Shown here: positions 18,264-28,485 of the stretch, one piece after another | Numbering within the stretch: position 1 is the first letter of the stretch | Layout: the number at the start of each line of letters is the position of its first letter | Assembly: GCA_022539475.1 (NCBI GenBank) | Contig: VCMS01000183.1 | Coordinates: forward strand, 1 to 64,000 | Direction: 5' to 3' | Length of the DNA stretch: 64,000 nt | Source: Gracilaria domingensis | Taxonomy: Eukaryota; Rhodophyta; Florideophyceae; Gracilariales; Gracilariaceae | Notes under the pieces: generated by a model | Told to the model about the DNA's origin: nothing | Database searches by the model: none | What the model saw: only the letters and a program-made list of their open reading frames with translations | Made by a program: the position numbers and the translations under genes

Positions 18264-19196
18264 CCGAGAGGGGGAACACCACCAATTGGATGACTAGATG
18301 AAACCTGAGGGGTCACAGAGAACGGGCACGCCGCTCGAGCGAGCTGACACACCGTGAAAATGACCAGGGTTGTGCGCCGGCTGGACGGGTTCCGTGAACA
18401 AGGGAGGTCACAACCACCCCAGAGGGAACCTGAGGGACGGAAGGAGACCGCGAGGAACCAGGTGGAGGGGCGCTGAACGCCGCGCAGTCGGGTAAACCCC
18501 TCGGCTGGACCTGAATCAAGCCTGAACACCACGATGAGGCAGACCCCTAGGTAGAAGCGGCGTCAGCACCGGTACGGTCACGAAGTCTGAAGAGCCACGG
18601 GCAGGAGTCTCCTCACCCTCGACGCGGCCGCCAAGGCAACGACACCCCAGTGGCGCCCTCACTCAAGCAGAGAGACAGTACGTGTCGGAACCAACGAGGT
18701 ATCACCTCAGTACGGCACAAGACCAAGTGGCCAACAAAGAATAGGAGCGACACCACGAGGGGGCGGTGTGCCGATCGGTTGACAACTGCGAACCCCACCG
18801 AAGGGAGGCTCGAAACCAACTGGTAAGCCGGGACTAACCCGCTCAGGGGGAGGACGGACAGGGAAGATGGAGTGGCGGACTCCTCCGGGAGGGACAGAAG
18901 AGGCGAAGACAACCACGTGGTACCAAGCGCGCGACAAGATCAACCTGAATGGTCGCGGTTCGCGGTTTCGCGTCCCAATACCACGAGGGATGTAAGGTAC
19001 GGTCGCACCTACCACAGGGGGTACGGCGGCGTGGGTAATGGCGCCGCAGTGCATGTGGCGAACCGCGCCGTGCACCGCGCCGTCTTCGCGTCATCGCGAG
19101 ACGCGCCGTGCGCCAGGCGATGCGCGCCGACGACCGTTTGGCGAAAAGGCGGCAAACGCCGTGGGAACTTCGCAGCCACGGGGCGTGCCTGTCGGT
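18264..19196. other. GC-rich leader between antisense gene and 3' LTR of element B
   Basis: About 930 bases without a convincing gene on either strand. It would be the 5' leader of an antisense transcript started in or near the 3' LTR. It holds CCANNTGG palindromes at 18282, 18723, 18815 and 18912. Several short frames here look like chance frames of GC-rich sequence. On the plus strand GGTATAAAAGG lies at about 18214, inside the antisense coding start, of unknown meaning. Confidence 0.5.
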
Positions 19197-19208
19197 AGGA
19201 GGGGGGTC
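19197..19208 (+). other. Element B polypurine tract
   Basis: AGGAGGGGGGTC lies immediately before the TG of the 3' LTR. In the family this RNA stretch resists RNase H and primes plus-strand DNA. Element C has a similar tract at 20873-20885 on the minus strand. Confidence 0.75.
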
Positions 19209-19767
19209 TGTAGTATAGCTCGGCCAGATCAACGGGGGCTCTACAAGACCAAGTGGTGACGTCACGGGCTCCCGGGCACGTGTGCCTACTGTACCACGTG
19301 GGACGCGTAAGCGCAGGCTTGGACAAGACTAATTAGTCTATTTTCGTTAATTTAGAATTAATATTTACTCGGTAGTGTAGATATGTGGCCGGGGTGGTGC
19401 ACCACAAATGCACCTCCCGGTGGCCCACGTGGCACTAGGCCCGTGAGAGCCGGAGGGGCGCTCGGGTGTACTAAACCCCCGAGACGCCAACCTCCCACAC
19501 CAAATGGTAAAGTCAAGCACCAACTAGGCTGATTTGACACCAGTTCGGTTCTACAGTCACAATTGGTAAGTCTAGTAGTCCTCTAATAGTTTTGCTGACC
19601 TCGAGGGTTATACGTGCCTGCCGCACACCAGTGCAGGCGTATTTCCCACTTGGTCACGTGCACTATAGGCAACGGTGGGTGCTGCCGACCTATTAGGTGT
19701 CACGCGTTTCACTCCTCCGCCGGGTCGAGCCACGCGGGGCTCCGCCACTAGCAGCTCGGCACCGATC
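19209..19767 (+). repeat. Element B 3' LTR (cut by gap)
   Basis: Starts TGTAGTATAG and from 19230 matches the 5' LTR with about seven differences, most of them close to the gap. Its last 15 or so bases lie in the N run. The near identity of the LTRs is the basis for calling element B young. Confidence 0.92.
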
Positions 19768-20222
19768 NNNNNNNNNNNNNNNNNNNNNNNNNNNNNNNNN
19801 NNNNNNNNNNNNNNNNNNNNNNNNNNNNNNNNNNNNNNNNNNNNNNNNNNNNNNNNNNNNNNNNNNNNNNNNNNNNNNNNNNNNNNNNNNNNNNNNNNNN
19901 NNNNNNNNNNNNNNNNNNNNNNNNNNNNNNNNNNNNNNNNNNNNNNNNNNNNNNNNNNNNNNNNNNNNNNNNNNNNNNNNNNNNNNNNNNNNNNNNNNNN
20001 NNNNNNNNNNNNNNNNNNNNNNNNNNNNNNNNNNNNNNNNNNNNNNNNNNNNNNNNNNNNNNNNNNNNNNNNNNNNNNNNNNNNNNNNNNNNNNNNNNNN
20101 NNNNNNNNNNNNNNNNNNNNNNNNNNNNNNNNNNNNNNNNNNNNNNNNNNNNNNNNNNNNNNNNNNNNNNNNNNNNNNNNNNNNNNNNNNNNNNNNNNNN
20201 NNNNNNNNNNNNNNNNNNNNNN
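19768..20222. other. Assembly gap (455 N)
   Basis: A run of N. By comparison with complete LTRs it should contain the last bases of element B's 3' LTR and the first 325 or so bases of element C's left LTR (the part matching 7085-7409), leaving little more than 100 bases of unknown sequence if the stated length is right. Confidence 0.95.
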
Positions 20223-20872
20223 GAGATCCTCCAACGATAATGTGCGGGGTTCCGTAACCACGGAAAAACTCTAATACAGAGTCGGTCCTTGCGTAATCAA
20301 GTCCTATAACCTCCTCGGTACGACCCTCAGGTCCGACATCAACGACAGATGTTCCTCAAAGGTACCGAGAGGGTAGGACACCGTGACCAGACGTGGATAT
20401 ACTCGCGAGGTTGATAACCCACGTAGGCGGTTGGCGCCAGAGCCTCACTCGTGTAGAGTCCACTCAGGAGAGGGTACTCGACAAAGAGTGCACTTAGAAG
20501 TGCTCGGGTTGACTTTAAAAAGGTGCTCGCGACGACGAGGTCGAGCTCACCTAAGTAGGTGTAAACTATCTATGTACACGTGGTGCACACCCGCAGGGGT
20601 CCGTACACGTGGCTAGTCCAGTGTCAGGCACCTCAGGTGCACTACCTATTATCCCGTAATATGCACACACACGGTGGTGTCGCACACGCGTCCACCTAGC
20701 GGTCTTGGCTAGCAATGACAACCCTGATTTCAGGTAACTGTGGGAAAGCCATTCCAAAAGTAACCGCCAAATTGGGTCCAACCCACAACTCTTCCAGTGC
20801 ATCCTCCTATACTCATCCCTGACTATATGAGTCGCATCATCCCGATTACCACGCGAATTGCGTTGCTCTACA
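20223..20872 (-). repeat. Element C 3' LTR (partial)
   Basis: Matches 7409-8058 and 31121-31774 and ends in GCTCTACA, the complement of the LTR's TG start. The two CACGTG boxes lie at 20577-20582 and 20606-20611. The remaining third is inside the gap. Confidence 0.88.
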
Positions 20873-20885
20873 TCTCCCCCCTCTT
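20873..20885 (-). other. Element C polypurine tract
   Basis: On the minus strand AAGAGGGGGGAGA runs straight into the TGTAGAGC start of the 3' LTR. This fixes the orientation of element C and the LTR boundary. Confidence 0.75.
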
Positions 20886-20942
20886 AGAGCCGAGAACGAC
20901 TTCGAAGCTGAAGTTTGGTGCGAAACGCAAGTACGTATATAC

Positions 20943-22736
20943 GTGACAGTCATGAGCGGTACCAACTCCTCGGTTTCTATATTTCGCAAGCGCGATACAC
21001 TCTCAAGCGAACAGAGTATTCCAGCATCCGAACTCGATCACAGTATATCATCTGTCATTCCGATGAACCCGAATCAGTTTCCTCATCACCCGACGGGTCA
21101 AGTGAGCGCGTCGAACTACCCTCAGCCGGGTTCTGCGACCGCTCCATTGCCTCAGTCTCAACCGATGGTTTCGAAGAACGTCCCGTTATGGAATTCTGCG
21201 CAAGCGATGCCGCTGATGGCGAACCAAGCTGGTTGGATATCGAAGGAATCTCTCGCAGTGCGCGATCCACTCTGCGATGGGTTTGCGTTCATTCGTACAC
21301 CATGGTTCCATCCGGTAGCTGTCAACGATGAAACTCTCTTGGAGTCGTACGCCGAAAACGGCTTCCTACCAGGCGGTCTGCCGTTGGCGGTAGTGCAATC
21401 CCAAGAATGGAAAGTTCGTATAGCGAACGACCCGATGATTCTCCGGTCCGTCGAGTGCACCTCGAGCATCTGGTTCCACCGTCATATGGGTTCGATACTC
21501 CGTTCTACCGTACCTTCGGTGAGGTCCGATATGGAGACAACGTAGCGATGTTCAACCTTGCGCGGTGCGCTGGCGAGGGCCCGAACATATCGAGGTTGAT
21601 ATTGTGTTGGAATCGGCCCATACACCGAGCGAAGCTCCGTTATCTTCGCAAGAACGCTTCTCAGGGTGGGTTCGTCAACCGCATTCGGTTTGAGCGGAAA
21701 GCTCGTTCCCGTCATGGGTATCTGATTCCGTATCCGAATATCGAGACCGAGAGGTACAGACCGCAGGCTCTTTGTTGGACGGTTCCCTCCTCTACCAGAT
21801 TGGTGGCGTGACGTGGAGGTACCCAAAGGGTGTTTTGCAGAACTGCCTCCATGCTTGAGTTACATCGGTTCCCGATTGATTAACGATCCGCATTCAGGAT
21901 GGTGGGGTCTCGTGGCCGGCGAGTGGGCGGCACGCGTAGCAGCGTTTCTCCTCTAGGAGGCATACGACAACTACTGTGTTTGGTATATTCCGCCGATGCT
22001 TCGCAGCATTATCCGCTCGCTGGATTGGCACACTCCCTTGGGGTTCGAAGAGAACGTGGATGAGATCCTTTACATCTTGGATGTTATCGATGGAGTCGAT
22101 TGGGAAACGGTGCACCGTTCGCAACGCGGTAAAGAACCTCGTCGTCACTACGACCGCTCATCCGGTAGGAGGCATCCCACCGCAGAAGATTTCGTCTATT
22201 ACGACCCATGGGAGGGTACGACGACGACTAGCGCGTATGCCGAGTGGGCAGCGAACCAGCCACGGTCGATTCCAGACGGTCACTCGATTGGGTTCATGTT
22301 CAGCGACGACTGGGTCGCCCCAGTGGACCTGGATGATCCGAATATGGATACTGGTGGAGAGGTGGCGGGAGCGCTCGTTGAGATGGACCAGGAGTTGGTG
22401 AACGACCTACCGGCGGCGAACCAGGTGTTGCACGCCAGCGGCGGTGTACCCCAGGCTCCTGTGGGTTGGAATTTCCCGACTCAAGCCAGTGTTCCGGTGG
22501 CGGGTCGGGCTCCTGTGGCGGCTACCGTTTCTTCGGTCCTTTCGGCTCCGACCGCTTCAGTCGCTCCGGGAGATTCTCCGGCGAACATCGCGATGTTGCG
22601 CGCCTGTGTCCAGAACGCTGGAATTATCGTGCCCGATCATCTCACCATGATAGCAGAGATACTGGCTCACGCCGTTCCGCACCCTACGCAGGGTCCTTCC
22701 GGTAGCGGCGGTGCTGGTCCCTCATCGGGAGTGTAA
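20943..22736 (+). pseudogene. Antisense accessory gene of element C (broken)
   Basis: On the plus strand, opposite to gag-pol and next to the 3' LTR, lie two long open stretches (20943-21545, 200 codons; 21996-22736, 246 codons) with further coding-like sequence between them. The first is Ser/Pro-rich; the last ends in a Pro/Gly/Ala-rich region with a helical segment before the end. The middle contains a Trp-rich stretch (near 21800-21950, with VAGEWAARVAAFLL) that matches VARSEWAVMVAILAL and its surroundings in element B's antisense protein. Position, orientation and sequence agree, so this is the same accessory gene in a second family. It is broken at a few points and its function is unknown. 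Confidence 0.7.
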
Positions 22737-23103
22737 GATGACCGGCGGGGCTGGAGGACTGGGTCCTTAGTATAAGATAGAAACAGTAAAACCATCTAGT
22801 GGTAACTTCCCTTCACCTTTTGCCTGTTCTCCGCGGACTTGATCGATCTCCGATTATTTGTCCACTCACACTGCGTTCCTGTGTACCTCACTTCCTTGGT
22901 GCTTCTTTTACTCTAGCCGTTTTTAAATCGGTACAACCGGCATTTCGGTATGCTCTTCTTTCTTTCTTCTCACTTCTTCTGATTCAGTCTTTACCACTTC
23001 GTTGGTCTTCTTCCTTCATTCATCCCCACGCAGAAGAGGCCAACTCTCCATCCTGAGTCTTCCGCATCGCGGTATAGTTGATAGCTCCTCAGCGGGAACG
23101 GTT
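22737..23103. other. Spacer in element C, no gene seen
   Basis: A pyrimidine-rich stretch between the antisense gene's end and the chromodomain end. No convincing gene or repeat is visible. Confidence 0.5.
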
Positions 23104-23457
23104 TTATCCCACCTGGTCTTGGTCCAGGTTGGCCGGCAACGCTGACCGAGTGCGACGGTGGTATGAAACGATCTTTGACCTAGGTAGGTGCTTCACCGGC
23201 TCCATGGTGTCCTCCTCGGCGGAGTAGCTATACCAGCGCACTTGGTACAGTACCGTCCAATCGGGTTCTACAACATGACGTACGATACGTTCGACCACGT
23301 ATTCCTGTGGATACACCTCGGTGTTTGACTGCTCTCCTTCACCCATTGTGGTTCCGCACCTTTCGGGGTGGCGAGGTGGTAGCCGGCTGACCTCTAGAGA
23401 GGTCTCTCTTGGACTTAACCGGTCACGACTCACTCCGAGTTCCTCGCTGCGCGACAA
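23104..23457 (-). pseudogene. Element C chromodomain end of Pol
   Basis: An open minus-strand stretch of 117 codons whose middle (YVVERIVRHV, then YQVRWYSYSAEEDTMEPV) is a chromodomain with the aromatic and acidic positions typical of chromoviruses. It resembles the end of element B's Pol. About 1 kb separates it from the integrase core, filled with a Thr/Ser/Pro-rich linker (24040-24408) and decayed coding sequence. Confidence 0.75.
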
Positions 23458-24039
23458 TCACAACTTACGCAAGGAGCGTCCAATCTTCGACCCGAAAGAT
23501 TCTTCTTGAAGTACTCTCCTTCTTGAGTCTGACGAGCTTCGGCTCGTTATGGTTGAGCTTCCAACCATCCAACGGTAGCGTCAGGAGTCCGAGCTCTCTC
23601 TCACTATCCAGAAGGATCTCCCGTGCGACGGAGAACGGGCAGGGTGTCGCTCGTGCGGCATGGAGGCGGAGTGACCAATCACGGTGCATATCGCAGCCTT
23701 CTGGTTGGCTGGGAGATGGCAAGTGTGAGCCAAGAGCTACCCTAACAGGTGTCCGTTCGCCAACGGTTGGCGACCGTACATTGTGCACCGTGCACGTGTG
23801 GTACTCGCGCACGCGACTTACTGTCAGCAGTTCCCTGCGTCGGCGGTGCTTTCCATACGTCACCACGTCACACAACGTGCTACTCTGAACTTGGGTCTGT
23901 CATGAGACTTCTGCCACGTGACTTGGGTGCACCATCGACGGTTTCCACACTTGTGCTTCATACTTCATCTTTCCAAGGTTGTTCTCCCAAATAATACGCG
24001 GGTAAGTACGACTTCTCGTTTCCTCGTACCACGGCGTGG

Positions 24040-25950
24040 TTAACACCGGTCGGTAACGTTGAGCTGGTCTATCGCTTGCGGTTCTGCATTTTCCGGAGGG
24101 CCCGGGTCTACAGATATTGTCTTCTCCGCTCTGCGGATGGTGACCTCACTCGGTTGTGGTGTTCTCGACGGGGTTATGTTATCCACTGCAGTGTGTACTC
24201 CATGGGTGGGTCGTGTCGTTTCCAGCGCATTGCTCAACGAACTCAACGGAGTATCACCACGAGGTACAGCGCCTCGGCGCGCCACAACATCATCGGCGGA
24301 GACCGCGAGATCGGTTGCGGTACCTTGCGACACAGTGTGACCGTGCGTCGCCGGTGTAACGGTTTCTGTACTTCCCTCCCCCTCCTTAGGCGATGGTACG
24401 GGAGCCACGACGTCCGGTGGGGGGTCAACTCTAGTTGAGTGTTCCTCTTCATTTCCCGCGACCGGTTGCGCTACCCGCGTGGGTGATTCTGATTTCGGTA
24501 GATCCTAGAGACCGCTATCAGGGCGGAGAGTCGCAGGTCGCGAGGGTACGACCTGTTCCTCTCCTGTAGCTTCACCCAGTTGGGTGTTAACGTGAACGTA
24601 TGGCGGTGGAGCCGGCGCGACACGGTCTAACGATATCCGTTCGTGGAGATTATTGATATCCAATACTACGGTATCGTCCGTGACGGAAATAACCTTGTAG
24701 GGTCCTTCCACGACAGGCGAGAGCTTGTGGCGGCGTTCCTTCTCAGGATTATAGTATTCTATGCGGAGAAATACCATATAATTTTGTTTCACCTTCGGTA
24801 ATGGGGTCTTAACCTTCGCATCGAAGTTACGCTTATAAGCGGCCTGCGCCGTATCCATCGCTGTGCAAGCGACCGGTACCATCTTGGTTAACCAATTCTT
24901 CCAAGCGTTCTTGTATAATCCAACAGACGGGTATGTAGAAAGCGTTTCTTGAGCCTCGATTGCAACCGGTGGCGGTACTCTTGACAATGCCAACTCAAAA
25001 GGTGCTAACTTCGTTACCAGGTGGACTTGGATGTTGTACGCGAACATGATAGCGTCCGTGTACAGATTCCAATCCTTAGGATGATCTGCCACGTAAGATC
25101 TTAATGCATTTAGCATGGTACGGTTAAATCGTTCTACTTGATCATTTGTTTCGGGGTGGTAGGTGGTCGTAAATAGATTCTTGACACTCAATATCCGACA
25201 GACGTCCTCGAAAAACCTCGACGTGAACTGTGAACCGTTATCTGATAATAGATGAACCGGTGGACCGTACACAAAGACCCAGTGGGTGACAAAAGCTTGT
25301 GCAACCACGGTGGCCGTAATCCGTTTCAACGGGACTTTCCGTACCAACTTAGAGAACCGATCGGTGATAACCAGAAGTTTTCGATTACCTCTTGCGGTTT
25401 TGATCAATTCACCTAAGATATCGATAGCGATAAATTCCAAAGGAGACCGTGCTGGGAACAGCGTTAATTTCTTCGAGTTCATACGAAGTTTCACGTTATT
25501 CTTAGCGCACTCGGTGCTAGAGCGCCGTACTGCGTAGCAGTCCAATCCCATTGACGGCTAGTAGACATCTCTACGCAGGGTCAAGTATAATTTTCGACCT
25601 CCTGGGTGGGCTCCTACCTTCACATAGTGTGTCATGACTAACACACGGTTTTGCAGCGAGTATAGGACCACAATTTGGGTATACGCTTCAACCAAACTAA
25701 CCAGGTACCCCTGATCGTTATCCTGAAAAGGTATACGATCTTCTCCATTGAGACGAGCGCGAATTTGCGTACAGAACTCATCCGTTTGCTGTTCTCGGAT
25801 CATGTCCTCGAGAGTGATGGGTACAAAAGATCCAGCTAAGGTATCCAACTTCTCAGAAGTGAGCAAGATGTCGTCACAGATGTCATCCGACAAGGATTCG
25901 ACCCAACCTGCTTGTTCTTCCACCATAAAGCATGTTATGTCCAGATCGTC
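24040..25950 (-). pseudogene. Element C integrase region
   Basis: The catalytic core is well preserved at 24505-25551: FIAIDILGEL, LLSDNGSQF and HPETNDQVERFNRTM supply the DDE residues, followed by the C-terminal part with a KNWLTKMV segment. The zinc-binding part lies to the right (about 25560-25700). A KEGEGSTET stretch encoded by a polypurine run (24373-24390) lies in the linker behind it. The element is broken elsewhere. Confidence 0.85.
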
Positions 25951-27400
25951 AACTGGTGCCGCTTCTGCATTCGTTCCCAAGCGGGAGAGTGCATCTGCCT
26001 GCAGATTCAAAGTTCCTTTTTTGTACGTAACTGTGAAATCGAACTCGGATAACCTCAAGCGCCAACGCATCAAGCGTCCTGATGGTTCCGATATTTCCAT
26101 GAGCCATCCGAGAGATGAGTGGTCTGTATGTACCGTAAAATGGTTGCCCATAAGATATGGCCTCAAGGTGGTTGGAGCCCATTCGACGGCTAAGCACTCT
26201 TTCTCCGAAACTGAGTAGTTACGTTCGTGTACGTTCAAGAATCGTGACCAGTATCCAATTGGATGTCTCACGCTGTCTTCTGTGACCTGAAACAGGGCGC
26301 AATCAACCTAGTGTGCACTTGCATCAGTGTCTACTTCGAATAGAAGTCCTAGCTTAGGCAAAGCCAAGATTGGCGTTGACGATACTGCGTCAATTAATGC
26401 CGAAAAGGCAGATGCTTCCGCGTCGCCTAGGGGTTCCAGTTGAACTGGTTGACCTTTTCTCAAAAAGTAGTTAAGAGGAGTCGCAATATCTGCGAAGTTC
26501 GGGACAAAACGCCGATATACATTACAGAGACCAAGAAAACTGCGCAGTTCCGCTTGTGTCGTAGCGTTTTTCGCTTCCTTCAGCGACTTCATGCAAACTG
26601 CGTCAGCTAAGAGCTGTCCAAGTCGGATGATATGCCCTTGATATTTGACAGAATCTGTGAAGAACTCGCACTTCTTGAGTTTCAGCGTAATGCCGGCGTC
26701 CCTGAGGACTCTCATGACGTCTCGGACGTGCGTTAAGTGGTCATCAAGGTTATCGAAGAACACTATAATATCGTGAAGATACAACAAGCAGGTTTTTCAC
26801 TTGGATCGAGCCAAGAGGATATCGATAGCACGTTGAAACGTAGCCGGTGCGTTGGTTAATCCGAACGGCATTCGTTTAAACCGGTACAAACCTTGATGGC
26901 ACACAAAAGCAGTTTAGTCCTTAACCTTCTCACCGATCGGAACTTTCCAGTGTCCCCAATTGGCATCTAAGGCGGTGAACACTGTAGCACTCCCAGGTGA
27001 GTCAATTTATTCGTCCATCCTTGGTATGGGATAAACGTCTTTGACGGTGACAGAATTTAGACGTCGGTAATCAATACAGAATCGCCACGATCCGTCCGCT
27101 TTGGGAACTAGCACCACGGGTGAGGCCCAAGCGGATTGAGCCGCCTCTATGACGCCAGCGCGTAACACCTTCTCGACCTGAGATTGCTCCTCTTCCCTAG
27201 CTTTGGGGCCAGCCCGGTATGGGTGTTGGGAAATGGGGCTAGTACCTGGAAGTAGGTCAATACGGTGTTCCGTGATTCCAATTGTCCCAAGGAATCCATC
27301 CCACATTCGGTGTGAATTCCCTCAATATTTCTCTTAACTTATCTCTATGAGATTCAGGTACATGATCGAAATTCAACTGTTCCAGTTCTTTGACAGGGTC
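25950..27400 (-). pseudogene. Element C reverse transcriptase and RNase H region
   Basis: The RT entry (HRIDLLPGTSPISQHPYRAGP and WASPVVLVPK, 27007-27306), the palm end with a YLHDIIVF segment and the connection (26308-26787, with CEFFTDSVKYQGHII) and the RNase H end with VHTDHSSLGWLM (about 26100) are recognisable in the right order. The region is interrupted in several places and is treated as a fossil. Confidence 0.85.
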
Positions 27401-27499
27401 TGTATCTTCCGTTCCTGGTGGCAACGCTTTACCCTCGGTGGGTGCCAGCGACTCGGTGACTTCGCTTGCCGGGGTAACCGATGCGGTAAAAGCGGTTTC

Positions 27500-28441
27500 C
27501 GCTGATCCCTCCCCCTCCTTAGCATCGGTTATACCGAGAACATCCGTTACGGGTATCTTCGTCGGTACGATGGCAGCAGAGTGTGGGAGAGTGGTACCAA
27601 TAATTTGGTTTTTAGCTAATCACTGTCGGGTTGTGCCAAAGTTAGCGACCAAAACTCTGAATTGTTTGTCGGGTTCCACAGAAATTACTCCGTTCGCAAA
27701 AGCGAGTTGCTTCTGATCATACAATGATGGCAACGGTTGTACCACGCGTAGAACAGACTGCTTGGTAGTTATGGTGACCCAAACTTGGGATTGCGCAGGG
27801 ATTGCGATAGCATTAGCCACATGGAGCTTCGATGATACCGGATCGACGGTTGGAACTTCCTGTGCAGCAGGGAGCGGCACGCGCTTGCTTGTAGGTCTCT
27901 TTAGCAGTTTCCTTACAATCGGTATTTCGGAACCATCATCCATGGTAACAACTCGAGCTCGAGGTCGAATCGCTTCAAAAAAACGATCACAAAAGTCACA
28001 ACCGAAAAGTACCGGTGCGGCAATGCTTTTGCAAACCATGAAATCCACTTTAACCATACAGGTTCCTAATCGTTCCATGAGAGGTATGCACACAAGAGGA
28101 CGCAACGGGTTATTGTTGGCATTTGCGATGTCCAAGCCTGGGCCGTGGCGAATTTCATCCCGTAACGCGGGTGGTACCAACTCAAGGTGAATCAGGTTCG
28201 GTGCAGCTTCTGTATCCAACACAGACAACTGTCGAAGCATAAACTGGTTAGAAAAGCTAAGATCGGCATAAACTTTAGAGTTTCTCTTGGCCATCACAAG
28301 AACTCTTTCCGGAACACGGAGATTACGGGACCGTATCCACGGACGACGTAGAACCGAAAGATGTTCGGAACCCACGTCAGTTTTAGCCGCTATCCTTGAA
28401 AGGATTCTAACAGCTGGGGAGCGAAGCTGTGAAGCCTTCAA
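27500..28441 (-). pseudogene. Element C aspartic protease region
   Basis: Near-copy of element A's protease segment (3653-4654): LSVLDTEAAPNLI at the catalytic loop and the FGCDFCDRF segment. A polypurine stretch at 27505-27523 encodes AKEGEGS at the border to RT, the counterpart of 11889-11904 in element B. Confidence 0.82.
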
Positions 28442-28485
28442 CTTCGGCTCGGAAGGCGCCCTTCTCGTAGGGAAAACTCCGAAAG

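Larger units (their letters stand above)
8059..19767 (+). mobile_element. Ty3/gypsy chromovirus element B, nearly whole
   Basis: Plus-strand element with 5' LTR, primer-binding site, gag, protease, RT/RNase H, integrase with C-terminal chromodomain, a 3.9 kb segment holding a large antisense gene, a polypurine tract and a 3' LTR that runs into the N gap. At over 11.7 kb it is long for the superfamily. The two LTRs differ at only about seven positions in some 540 bases, so insertion is recent. Gag is open and pol lies in a few overlapping frames, so about two or three breaks or recoding sites. The element is densely marked by the palindrome ACCANNTGGT (see findings). Confidence 0.95.

Noticed and set aside
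19608-20274. Frames running across the N gap
   Set aside because: They exist only because N is read through; no sequence supports them.
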